Source: Stichopus chloronotus (lineage: Eukaryota; Echinodermata; Holothuroidea; Aspidochirotida; Stichopodidae). Taken from it: a stretch of DNA of 64,000 bases. The notes below the pieces were generated by a model. It was given only the letters and a program-made list of their open reading frames with translations, was not told the origin of the DNA and ran no database searches. Shown piece after piece: positions 1-10,599 of the stretch. Position 1 is the stretch's first letter. The number at the start of each line of letters is the position of its first letter. A program made the position numbers and the translations under genes. The stretch covers positions 9,168,143 through 9,232,142 of the forward strand of contig CM037845.1 in the NCBI GenBank assembly GCA_021234535.1, read 5' to 3'.

Positions 1-510
1 GGGGTTATGGTGACCTGCCTATTGCCACACTTCGCCTAACGGTGCCTGTATAGGTTACAGTTGGCCTGACCTTCACAGTGTCTATAGCAGAAGTGATCTC
101 TGCTGTTCACAAAACCCATCAGTGACCAACAACCATCTGCTATAACATCACACAAACAACCAAACATGTGATTGTATAGCGTGCGTAATGACCACTATGT
201 GATTGCATTGTTCACAACATACCATTCAAATTGTATGCAAGATACCATGCATCACTTGCCTCTCAAGCACATTGCGTAAAACAGCCAATACCATGTCGAA
301 TAGTTCATTTACTCCATATGAAAGTAATTAAAATGCAAATATAAACAAAATCAGTGTCATTGTGACATAGTGCTATCATAATGTTCATTCTAAATTATTG
401 ATCTCAATCCAAATAGATCTAGCTACCCTGTGGTAATGACACAGCCCTGGTTAATTATTGCGACTATATTCGCGAGACAGAGGGTTTTTCCACCGATCAA
501 CCCCCTTTTT
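1..510. other. Non-coding upstream DNA, no gene seen
   Basis: AT-rich sequence with no reading frame, splice-bounded exon or repeat that I can support. It precedes the GATAAACC repeat array. Confidence 0.4.
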
Positions 511-1250
511 CGAATTTCTGGGCATTTGGATTCGATAAATATAGATCGATAGATCATCAACCAATAAGCCAAGCTTTTTTCCATAAACCTGGTTTGTCAA
601 TTCGATAAACCAGGTTTATCAATTCAATAAACCATTTATCACCAGGTTTATCACCCACGAAGTGATATACCTGGTTTATCATGTCGAAAAGACAGGTTTA
701 TCAACGCCGAATGCTCAATAATAATCCATGTTTATCGAACTAATAAAGCAGGTTTATCAAGTTGATAAACCAGTTAATCGACTTCTTAAGAGAGAAAGTT
801 GATGAAGCCGGCTTATCAACTGATAAACAAAGTTTGCTACATTACTGGCCATTGTTGTCGATAGGCTTGGTTTATCATCCGATAAACTAGGTTTTTCGAA
901 TTACTGGGCATTTTGCCTCGATAGACCAAGTTCATCAACCGATAAGCCACGTGTGTTTCATAAACAAGGTTCGTCAGTCGTTAAACCAGGTTTATCAGTC
1001 GAAAATCAGGTTCATCACCACCAAATGCTCAATAATTCGGAAATGCAAGTTAAAAGGAATTGATAAACCAGGTGTATCAAATTGGAAAACCGGCTTTATC
1101 GACTTTTTAAATAAGAAACTTGGGAAACCTGGCGTATCAACTGATAAAAAAAAGTTCATCGACTTACTGGGAATTTGGCGTCGATAAACCTTGATAAACA
1201 TGGTGTATCAACCGATAATCCAAGTTTCTCGAATTATTGGGCATTTGGCT
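511..1250. repeat. Palindromic GATAAACC/GGTTTATC repeat array with higher-order period
   Basis: The stretch is built from degenerate copies of the motif GATAAACCAGGTTTATC, which is itself an almost perfect inverted repeat (the arms GATAAACC and GGTTTATC are complementary). A second motif, roughly TTACTGGGCATTTGG followed by TCGATA, recurs near 511, 836, 896, 1160 and 1229. The spacings 511-836, 836-1160 and 896-1229 are 325, 324 and 333 bases. A phrase resembling AATGCTCAATAAT also recurs near 709 and 1024. The array is therefore nested: short palindromic units inside a larger unit of about 325-330 bp present about 2.2 times. The short open frames across it are by-products of the repeat. Confidence 0.75.
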
Positions 1251-1817
1251 TTCCATATGTTTTTTTTTGGCAACAGACTGACTTCAGGAGGTCGAAATGT
1301 GCAAGAGTCTGCAATACTAACAATTTTTACTGCCGTATGTGGCATACTTCTTTGCTGCCCTCCGAAATTAATGCAGGTGTTCTACATACAATATGCACCT
1401 CTGTAGCAGAGAGTTTATATTCGGAACGCGCTGGTAATATTAGGCTGTTTTCGCAAACACGACCGAAGCGCCGAAAGTACACGGTATTTATCAGACATGC
1501 GTCGTTCATTTGAACGATCCGCATTTTATGACCGGAGCGCTCAGGATGAAAATTACCTAATAGCATGGTTACTCTCGGCCGGCACCAGTCTAGAACGAGA
1601 ACGGTTGTACATTTCCCCAGGAAGGGGGATGTTTGTGTGGTCACTATGGTGACTTCCCGATTTTGCACACTGCACACTGGATTCAACGTCCGTCTTGTTT
1701 GCGAAAACAGTTGAATACGCCATCGTGACTGCCTCGTCGTACCTCTACAAAGGAACCGTAGCCTACACAGTTCTGTTAATTAACCACGTTCAAAACTAAA
1801 CTGGCATAGGAACAGCC
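1251..1817 (+). promoter_or_regulatory. Presumed promoter/5' UTR region of BHMT-like copy A
   Basis: This lies directly upstream of the proposed start codon of copy A at 1818. I see no clear TATA box or initiator, so promoter status rests on position only. An open frame on the minus strand (1327-1686) resembles nothing I know and is probably chance. Confidence 0.2.
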
Positions 1818-4800
1818 ATGGACGGTAAGTAACACATTCTTGTTTCATGTGTGTAGTGCACCTTATCCCTGGGGGTTCTCTGTCGCCTTCTGACCCCTAC
1901 TTAATTTGTAGGACAACGATATAGTCGTAGGTACAGTATTTGCTATTTTAGTGTTTTATATGTGTTTTACCACAACCAACATGCCAAGGTGAAATGTTTT
2001 ATCTCCTAAGTCCTATGCGTACTGTACCCTGTACGACGGAACCTGGTGTGACCTATCCGTTACCCTGTATAGGAAGGAACCTTGGCAAAGCTTCATTTTG
2101 TTCTGTAAGTAGACGTTAAATGAAGCTGCAGTGTAGTGTGTAAACTCGACTGAATGAACGGTACCTGGGTCGTATTGATAAGGCATGGTATCAAAGTCCG
2201 ACATCGGAGGTCACTTTGTGGCTACAATTTGAAACACTCACTGTGAGGAGATATATTTTCAAGTTTCATGAGCAATGTCAGAAAAATGGAAGTTCATTGT
2301 AATATGTTGTTTGCCGTTTGTTTGTTTGTTTGTTTGTTTGTTTGTTTGTTTGTTTGTTTGTTTGTTTGTTTGTTTGTTTGTTTGTTTGTAGGGTCGCTCT
2401 CTCGGTCTGTATTGTCATGATCACTTATTTCTGCTTCTACCTTTTTCATGTAAATTTCCGGGATGTAGATACAAAAAGAAGTATGGCTACATACCGTACA
2501 CTGCCTGTGTATAAAGTATGAAAAACAAGCAGTGGCGATATCAGGATTTTAGAGTTGAGGGGGAGGCGAACATTCAACGATTGGTACGGGGAGGGCAAAG
2601 AGCGCAGAACGTGAGTTTAGCGAATTTCAGTTAAAAAGGTGAAACGTAAGGATCCCTCAAAGGGTTCATGGACAAAGCGACGGTGGGAGACACAGGGGAC
2701 AAAGCCCCCAGAGGATCTGAGGTTTTGGCATATACCTGGGAAAAGAATAGGTGTAGCTAAATATGCAAACATACGACCCCCCAGCGACATAGCATGTTGG
2801 GGGTCCAAGGGGCAAAGCCTCCGAAGATCTATTGTTTTAGCATATCTCGAAGTGAAAAAAAATAAACCTCATGGGCTCGCTAAAACAGAAAAGTAAATGC
2901 AAAATTGATGTAAACAGGCAAATCAACTGCTACATTTTATTTGTCAGGTCACTTCATCAGCTGAGCCTAGAAGGACAATGGTAAATTGAATAGGACAGAA
3001 AGGAAATCCGACAGCAAAAAAAAAAAAACGTACAAAAAATGGATATGTTCGTCCCTACTATATTGGAAAACTCTACAGTAAATAACAGAACAAAATATTT
3101 CGAGCGCATTTCCAGTTCTTCTGAATGAGGGAACAGTGTGCAAGGAACTGTTTTAATGCCAGTTAGTTTTTTCACATGGCCGCTCATGAAGCCCAGATCC
3201 CTGTAAAGCCAATTTTTGTGTGCTCTTAGATTGGATAATCCGTTATTTGTAAGACTGAAGTGCTCAGCCAGTTGGAATCTATTAACTGTATATCCGAGAA
3301 GAACTTAAGTTTGTAATGATTGAGTCATTCACACGTAATCGATCGTATGATGAACTCCAACCTGTGTAGACAGTGATTTCCAAGCAAGTAGGCAGTCCAA
3401 CCTTTCTAATCATCCCATTCCTCTTCTCCTGTTCTGTGACGACATCACCCCAGCATGCAATACAATCAGAGAAAAAAAATAATGGAATGGCTGATCGTCA
3501 AGATTGCGATTATTTTGATGAAGTGTGGAATCAACATCAAACGATTTTACCACCCGCAAACAATGAAGACAGGTATGCAGCTTAGACATGAAATTCACAT
3601 CGTCAGTCCCACTGAGTTGATCATTGAAAACGACCTTGAGGACTGTTTTCAACTGTAGAGTCTTCAATGACCATAGGACCTAGTATTTTCCAGATGGTGA
3701 CGTTGATTATCATCAGTTACATAGTTTACAAATTTTCAACTTTTACCCCTACAGTACGATATTTTGCAAATAATCATCGTTATAGTACTGACCTTTAATC
3801 AGCCCAGTCATAGAGGGTTTCATCTGCAAATTTTCCAGTCGGAATTGACTGAGTCCAATGTAGTCGAATATGAGTACACGCTTAAAAGAAAAATTCACCT
3901 GAACTTTAACTGTGCTGTGCTCCGTGTTGAAATCCAAGGCGTTTGACAAACATGACTGCAATTTTCACTAACTATGAACTCTAGTTGAGGTACCCCAGTA
4001 AACTAGCATTGCTCAATAGTTACAAAGGTATCCAAGACAAGAGTCTTGTGGCCAACACATTCAGCTGAATTGTGAATCCTGGAACAATATTATGCTGGGT
4101 ACCGTAATCAACCCAATTATAGTAGATAATTCTTAGATATCCGGGACAGACTGAATGGTGACCGAAAAAAATAAATAAAAGTGATGTTTAAAACCTCGCA
4201 CAGTTGATCAGCACACACTTGTAAAAAGCCCGACTAGACGTTGTCAGGTCCAGGCAATTTACTTAGACCAAGTCGATAATGAAGAATTTTCATCGTAAAA
4301 AAAAATAGAATAATAACTAGCACGATTAGTTTTTGCAAGAGGGGATTTATCCATGACTGCCGAAGCTGTGGTGAAACTCATTTAGATCATTCATATCGTC
4401 ATGTCAGAATTTCTTTGAGCACATCAGTTTATTTAAACACGGCCGTAGGTGCATTCCAAAACAAAAACATTGGTTGTCTTGTTTCTTTGAATACAGATAC
4501 TTTCATTTAGAAAACATACAATATTTTAAAACTGTTGTAAACAGGATTACTGGAAAGACTATATTCTGGAGAGAAGGTCGTGGTAGCAGAGGGGTATCTC
4601 TTTAACTTTGAAAAACGAGGCTACCTCCAGGCTGGACCGTTTGTACCGACAGTGGTACTGGATCATCCGGAACTAGTCACCCAACTTCATGAGGAGTTCG
4701 TAAGAGCCGGAAGTGACGTCGTACTAGCGTTCACGGTATGTAAGTGTGTTGGTTCGATATTGGCGGTGCCAGACTTAAGAGGAATGGATATATTTTTATA

Positions 4801-7800
4801 AAAAAGAGAGACTGGAAATGGGAAGTCGATAATACATCTCATTCATAAATGATTGGCTAGAGTCAGAGGTGCAATATGTACTGCATGAAGTGTAGAAGTG
4901 CAATGTGTACTGCATGAAGTGCACAAGTGCAATGTGTACAAGAAGTGCAATGTGTACTGCATCTTAATCCGTACAGAGCTTCGGTATGCTTTCATTACAA
5001 GACACACAGACACCGTTACTGTACCTAATGGTTCCTTTACAACAGGAAGCATTAAGCGATAACTTTCCATTTCAAAAGTTCTGGCCCATTAATGCCCATT
5101 AAAATAATCATTTATTATGATAGTGCCGTTTTTGGTTATGCACTGAAATATATCTTCAAGCGCATTGCCACCATTTCACCCTGTCATTAAGCAAGTACAC
5201 TAATCCTTCAAGGTGCAATGACCTTGTGTTCCTCCACGGGGAATTCTCTGTTGGCGTTTTCCCATAAATTCTATCAATTTTGCCAGATTTTTTTCGCCAA
5301 ATTCGCATTGTCGGTTCTTTTAATGATATTTCAAACGATGATGATACATTGATAAATGATAAATAGAGAATCGCCGTCCTCCAAGGTTATTTTCAGGCTT
5401 TTTGCGTGATTTGACATTATCATGTAATCCAGACAGCTGTATTTTAAACAGCAAGTTCGTGAAAGAAATGCAGTATGTTTATCACTTGCCTAAGTGATAA
5501 GTGTCCACTAGCCAATATGCAGTTTTTACGAAATTGGTATTTCCTTGCCCATTACACCAGTTAATTGCTTGATTTATTTTAAGCAACAGATAAATGAATA
5601 TTAGCTAATTTTTTCCAATGTTGAAAATATTTATTTCCAAGGAGACAAGGACAGTTTGATTAATTTTTCGGTGTTATTTGCTAGCACTACGCACATCGTG
5701 AGAAATTAGCATTGGTCGATCGAGAGACCGACCTTGAAAAGATGAACAGAAACGCCATCCGCCTTGCGAAAGGAGTAGCTGAAAAGACCAACACTCTTCT
5801 TGCAGGGAATATATGTAATACAAACTTGCACAACGTTACAGACCCTGCAGTCAAAGAGAGGGTCAAAGGAATGTTCAAGGTTAGTCATTGCATATTTAGC
5901 TGCACTTTATTTTAAAATATCACATATCTCTCGATCATGCAATTACCCAAGGGTATTCAGAGGGCTTCGCCACTCTCTTTCACTTTTGCTGGTTCCGTAG
6001 TATGGTTGTAAAATGTAACTCCCTCCAAGCGTGAGATTAAACATGTTACGGAAAAGGGCATACACGTGTGTCTTATAAAGTCAGTCAGATCGTTTTCTAT
6101 TTTCTCAGCAGTCTAGAAATCTTCCACGACTACGTGACGGCTTTCAACTCTTCTGTTTAAAAAAACAATGTCTTTTGTGTTATAAACAATATCTTCAAAA
6201 GAAATCTACAAAGACTGACATCTAACATCAAACGAAGACGCGGAGACACGTAACATTACATTAAACTACGTGTTTACTCCTATTACCAACAGGAGCAAAT
6301 TGAACTAGCCATAGATGAGGGAGTGGACTTTATCGCAGCTGAAACTTTCTTCATATTAGCCGAAGCTCTTATAGCTGTGGAAGCCATTAAAGAATACGGC
6401 AAAGGTGCCTTTTTGCTATTTGTTTTAACTAGTATCAAGACCTACAGAAATGCTACTTCTCCTTGTAAATACCCTCGTCTCTAATGATCGAAGTAGTATT
6501 AAAGAAGCACAGTATCTTGTTTGCTCGTATTCAAGATATCGATCATTTTTAAGCAATGGGTAAATCACACATTGTCTTCTTAAAATCGTAAAAAGAGCAG
6601 TAACGTGAGAATGTACATATCGTATAAATAATATATATCAAGTGAAAATATCTCGTAAATGAGTGTAACACCATGACAAGAATGGAACAAGAATGGAGGT
6701 GAAACATCGTTCTTCAGGTTAACATAGTATGATCCTACTAATAACCATGCCGAACTGTAAACACTAAAAAGCCATTTTCTGCAACCACACCTTTTCTTTG
6801 TCTTCGTGAGGTTAAATTTGTTGCAAATTTCATTGTCTTAGTCAGGTCTATCACCTCATGTTGTGATGATCCACATGGTCAATTAAATACCGTTCTCGTA
6901 AAGTACTTCAGCTTTGTCAATCCGTTGTCTTTGTGTTCTACATGGCAGGGAGTATTACATGTCATGCCTATAAGCAAACATGGGAAACCATGGAAAGGGT
7001 CAGTTAAATATTTTAGCAAAGTCATAAAATCATGTCTACAGCTGGTTCATCCTTCTCATGTTCTCAATACCCTAGCCAGCCCCTTTGTAGACATGTTTAG
7101 AGACAGGAAGTGAAAATCATCGGGGAAAACTCGCATTTTCTTTCATTTCCAACATAATGAGACGTGTTCCAAATTGGTGGAAAGTGCTAACAACAATTGT
7201 AACATACAAGCAATTACAAAACAGTGGTGTTTGGCTTTAGGGTAGATTGCTAGAATTTAATACAATTCATATTGGATGGAGAATCTATTTGAGGCATTCT
7301 TGTAACTGACTGAGAGAGCTTTGTAGTATAAGCATAGTATTTTGTGTAAATTTGTGAGAATTGTGTTGGACATATTACCTTTACAAATATTGCTTATGAA
7401 AGTGGTCTTCTCATACTGTTTTAACTCTTTTGCCTAAGCCACGGTTGGATGTTTCGATATTGCACAACTTAATTTTGTAAACATATTTGTCCAGCAATTT
7501 AGTAGAACGCTTCAGTTTAGGAAATCAAGTTGCGCTATAAAACATCATTGTGAGAAAGAGATAAAGAAACGATCGAGCAAACAATTATTGTTTGAGTCAG
7601 ATAAATTGTGCTACACAAAGTTTGAATTATGCTGTTTTTGCTTACACTCCAAATTTCCCTGGATACAAGTGTATTGATCAGAAGCGGTTGCTGGTCTTTC
7701 GTTTGCAGACATTGTCGAAGTATTGACATACATTATGTTTGATGAAGGTATATAACTACCTGTCTATTCCCAAAATGTTCATATCAGTTGAATTTTAAAT

Positions 7801-9968
7801 ATTCGCAATATATAGTGAGGATATGGAGGATAATGGCCCCTCTCCTACGTGGTGGTGTCGTATTCAGAATTGGACATTGTACAATGCTATATCGCAAATA
7901 TTTACACATGTAATCACAAGTAATTATGAAAGAGCAGAAGAACGATGTCCGAGTTTTTAATAGGGAAAAGTATTTTTCTTTTTCTGATAGGAATCACCTC
8001 CGTCGTTACTCTAGCAGCGTATTTGCATGACGACGGCCAAGGTCGTCATCTAACTGTCGACAACGTTGAAATTACAGAGGCAATCAAGAAACTTGAGTCT
8101 GCTGGAGCCGACGTCGTCGGGTTGAATTGCGCCAACGGTCCCGAGACCATTTTGTCCTACATGGAAATCATCAAAAAGTCTGGAGTAAAGGTAATAGGAC
8201 CATCCAATCATTCCAAGTGAGCATATCCGCCGGACGAAAACAGTGACAGGCATTTGACATTTGATTCGATTATTGACCACCATTTTCATAGACAATTAAA
8301 AAAAAAGAAAACATTGAAAAGAGTTTTCTCTAAATGTATCTAATCACAACAACGTGATCCACTCTTAAATTACTTCGGGAAAGAATCTCATTAATAATCT
8401 ATTCCTATATATAATTCTGTTCCCAAGTCAAGGCTTATTTTTTTAATCCTGTTCCACTAAATATAGAGGAATTTTGCGTAATTCATTTCAACGACCTTTG
8501 ATGAAGCCTCTTTATTACACATGTTAAGGCACTATTTGCGCGATCATTGTAATTTTTAGAGGATAACATACAGTTGTAACATAACCCTTCCGAATATCTC
8601 CAATAAGGGCGGTTAGATAATACAACCATAATTAGGACTGTCGCACCCACGAAGATCTACTTTTTTATTTTAAAGCTTAAACAAGAATGGATCATATTTG
8701 CCAATACTACATTTAGATGCGTGGCTTCTCTAATTCTTGTCAGTACATTTTGGATTTGTAATAAGCATCCAAAATTCGTCTTTTATTCACTTACGTTTAA
8801 TAACATGTAAGTTATTAAAATAAAGTAGGTGTGAAATATATCTTCTGACATTTCCAAATCAATAGTCTCCTCGTCCCAAGAAATGAGAGTAAACCATGGC
8901 CGGTATCACAACTAGGGAGAGAACGTACGTATTTATTTCAGCGTTGTATTTTCACGTTGTCAGTTACGTCACACAAATGTGTGTTCGTCACAACCGAAGA
9001 GGGACTTCCCATGGAACTTGAGCCCCAACCTTCGCTGTAGAAGGTATTTTAACACTGCCAAAATATCTTCTGAGAAAACAAATGCATACACTGACTCGCC
9101 AACTTTACTCAAAGCTTACTTCTCAGCCAAATTAAGTGGACAAAGGCAAATTTATGTGTCCGATCCGTTAGCAGATATAATATCACAGGGATGATACACC
9201 TTACATTCGTGTTATTCAGATCAATTAATACCTTTTAAATCTGTGTGATTTTTGTTTTCTACTTTCCAGGTTCCTCTAGCCTGTGTGCCTGTACCGTATC
9301 GCACGACATCGAAGGAGCCGACGTTTATGAAACTGACGGATCCTTTAACCGGTATTTTAATTAAAGCACGTTTATGACTTTGAGGCAATAAATCTGTTGT
9401 GTAGGAACCTTTGCAAGTTTGAAAACGAATGAAAGCAAACTCTAACAGCGTACTAAGAATTCGTGATAAACATGCATGGCCTACAGAGTCTTTCAAACGT
9501 TGCATGTACGTACCACGGAAGACATAGTGTCAAAAAAGCCATGACATTACCATTCGTCTCATTGCTAAAAACCAAATTGTAGTAATGTTGATATAACCAT
9601 CCACACATACAAGATTTATATATTGTTTGGTAAGATTACAGCTATATGTTCTTGATCTTAAGTTGTTTAACTGCGTTTGTCTCCTAGGAAAGTATGTTTT
9701 CCCAACAAATCTCGAATGCGTCCAGTGCAGTCGAGACGATATCTACAATTTCGGTCGACGGTGCGATGAGCTCGGTATATCGTACATAGGTATCTGCTGT
9801 GGGAACACTGCTGCTTACACCCGCACTCTCTGTGAAAGCATCGGAAGGTCTCCCCCAGCTTCCAAATTTTCACCCCGCATGGAGGTACATGCCATATTCG
9901 GTGAAGATGAAAAGGTGTTGAAAAACCATTCGAAGAATACGTTGGAGTACATGAGCAGTAGGTCCTAA
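1818..9968 (+). CDS. Betaine-homocysteine S-methyltransferase-like protein, copy A
   Basis: A member of the homocysteine S-methyltransferase family (Pfam S-methyl_trans), closest to BHMT, a cytosolic zinc enzyme that moves a methyl group from betaine to homocysteine to give methionine. Exons by splice sites and frame: 1818-1824, 4545-4735, 5685-5879, 6293-6404, 7991-8190, 9270-9351, 9688-9968. The sum is 1068 nt, giving 355 aa and TAA. All introns are GT-AG. Exon 2 encodes [14 protein letters not shown]; exon 5 encodes GLNCANGP with the first zinc Cys (8128-8130); exon 7 encodes GICCGN with the other two. The 7-nt first exon (ATGGACG, strong Kozak context gccATGg, donor GTAAGT) is inferred from phase and is the least certain part. 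Relative to human BHMT the ~50-residue C-terminal dimerisation arm is absent, as in copies B and C. Human Trp44 is Phe and Tyr160 is Thr here, so the methyl donor may not be betaine. Confidence 0.85.
2317..2388. repeat. (TTTG)18 tetranucleotide microsatellite
   Basis: An uninterrupted run of TTTG, 72 nt or 18 units. An apparent Leu-Phe-Val-Cys repeat peptide through here is just the microsatellite read in frame. Confidence 0.95.
2530..2900. mobile_element. Probable non-autonomous DNA-transposon (MITE-like) remnant
   Basis: It begins with CAGTGGCGAT and is G-rich, with short phrases such as GGGGCAAAGCC. Two related ~40-nt segments occur as direct repeats at about 2690-2732 and 2805-2845; both contain a CAAAGCC core, then GATCT, then TTTTRGCATAT. 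CAGTGGCG-type ends are common in non-autonomous DNA transposons of marine invertebrates. I cannot identify a matching terminal inverted repeat, so boundaries are approximate. Confidence 0.35.
4736..9687 (+). other. Introns 2-6 of BHMT-like copy A
   Basis: The introns are 4736-5684, 5880-6292, 6405-7990, 8191-9269 and 9352-9687. Apart from the minisatellite at 4869-4963 and a ~37-nt dispersed repeat near 6998-7034 (also seen near 31652), I see no genes, RNAs or defined elements. Confidence 0.5.
4869..4963. repeat. Four-unit minisatellite (29-bp unit) in intron 2 of copy A
   Basis: Four units each begin GTGCAATRTGTAC. The first two are about 29 nt; the third is shortened to about 18 nt (lacking the TGCATGAAGTG part); the fourth ends in TGCATC. 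The array starts 133 nt after the exon 2 donor. Confidence 0.85.
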
Positions 9969-9973
9969 ATAAA
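9968..9973 (+). terminator. Poly(A) signal overlapping the stop codon of copy A
   Basis: AATAAA starts on the last base of the TAA stop (9966-9968). If used, it would give a 3' UTR of only about 15-35 nt. This is a sequence match, with no functional evidence. Confidence 0.45.
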
Positions 9974-10590
9974 GTAATGGCAATACAATTGAAACATTGG
10001 CTTTAGTGTTGATTTCTTCAACGTTTCCTTTTGGCCGATATCGTTCAAGCCATGAATATAAAACATATTTGTAATTCCATGAAGAAGAATTTAGGTATTT
10101 TCCTACTTTGTTCAATGGTTCTTTGTATCGGCATATCTCGGGCTCTCTTCGAATTTATTTGTTTGTATATTTATATGTGAATTCACTTACAAACTAAGAC
10201 GTGATCAACTCTGCATTCTACTTCGTTAATCCTTGTCATATTAGGGTTAGCCTTGATACTGATTTGACAAGATTAAATTTTATTTGACATGTATGTAATT
10301 AATTTCAAACGATTTTATCGACGGCTGATTTAACAATTTATGATGTTATTTCGCACATGACGCGTGGTATGTCACCTTGTATTCATTTCTTTATCTATAC
10401 GTTTCCGATGTAATCTGGATAAGACTCGTGGGCTAGTTTCAAAGATTACACATTTCATATCTAATTGCGGATTAGTCCATGTAATGTCTCTCATCAGCAT
10501 GCATGTTTGGAGGAAAATATATATATATGATCTGTTTCCAAAATAAAACTATGGTCATTTCCTCTCTTGCTAGTCATAGGTATTGAGACA
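9974..10590. other. Intergenic DNA downstream of copy A
   Basis: I see no gene or repeat here. It separates the 3' end of copy A from the retrotransposon remnant. Confidence 0.4.
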
Positions 10591-10599
10591 TATTTGAAT

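Larger units (their letters stand above)
1825..4544 (+). other. Intron 1 of BHMT-like copy A
   Basis: This intron runs from donor GTAAGT at 1825 to the acceptor at 4543-4544. It contains a (TTTG)n microsatellite and a DNA-transposon-like remnant, listed separately. From about 2900 to 4540 I see no other structure, apart from short A-runs. Confidence 0.5.

Noticed and set aside
511..1250. CRISPR-like array
   Set aside because: Units are degenerate and contiguous without unique spacers, and the DNA is clearly eukaryotic.
1327..1686. 119-codon minus-strand open frame upstream of copy A
   Set aside because: No recognisable family, no splice context, and it overlaps an equally long frame on the other strand.
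2318..2521. Cys/Leu/Phe/Val repeat protein
   Set aside because: Translation of the (TTTG)n microsatellite.
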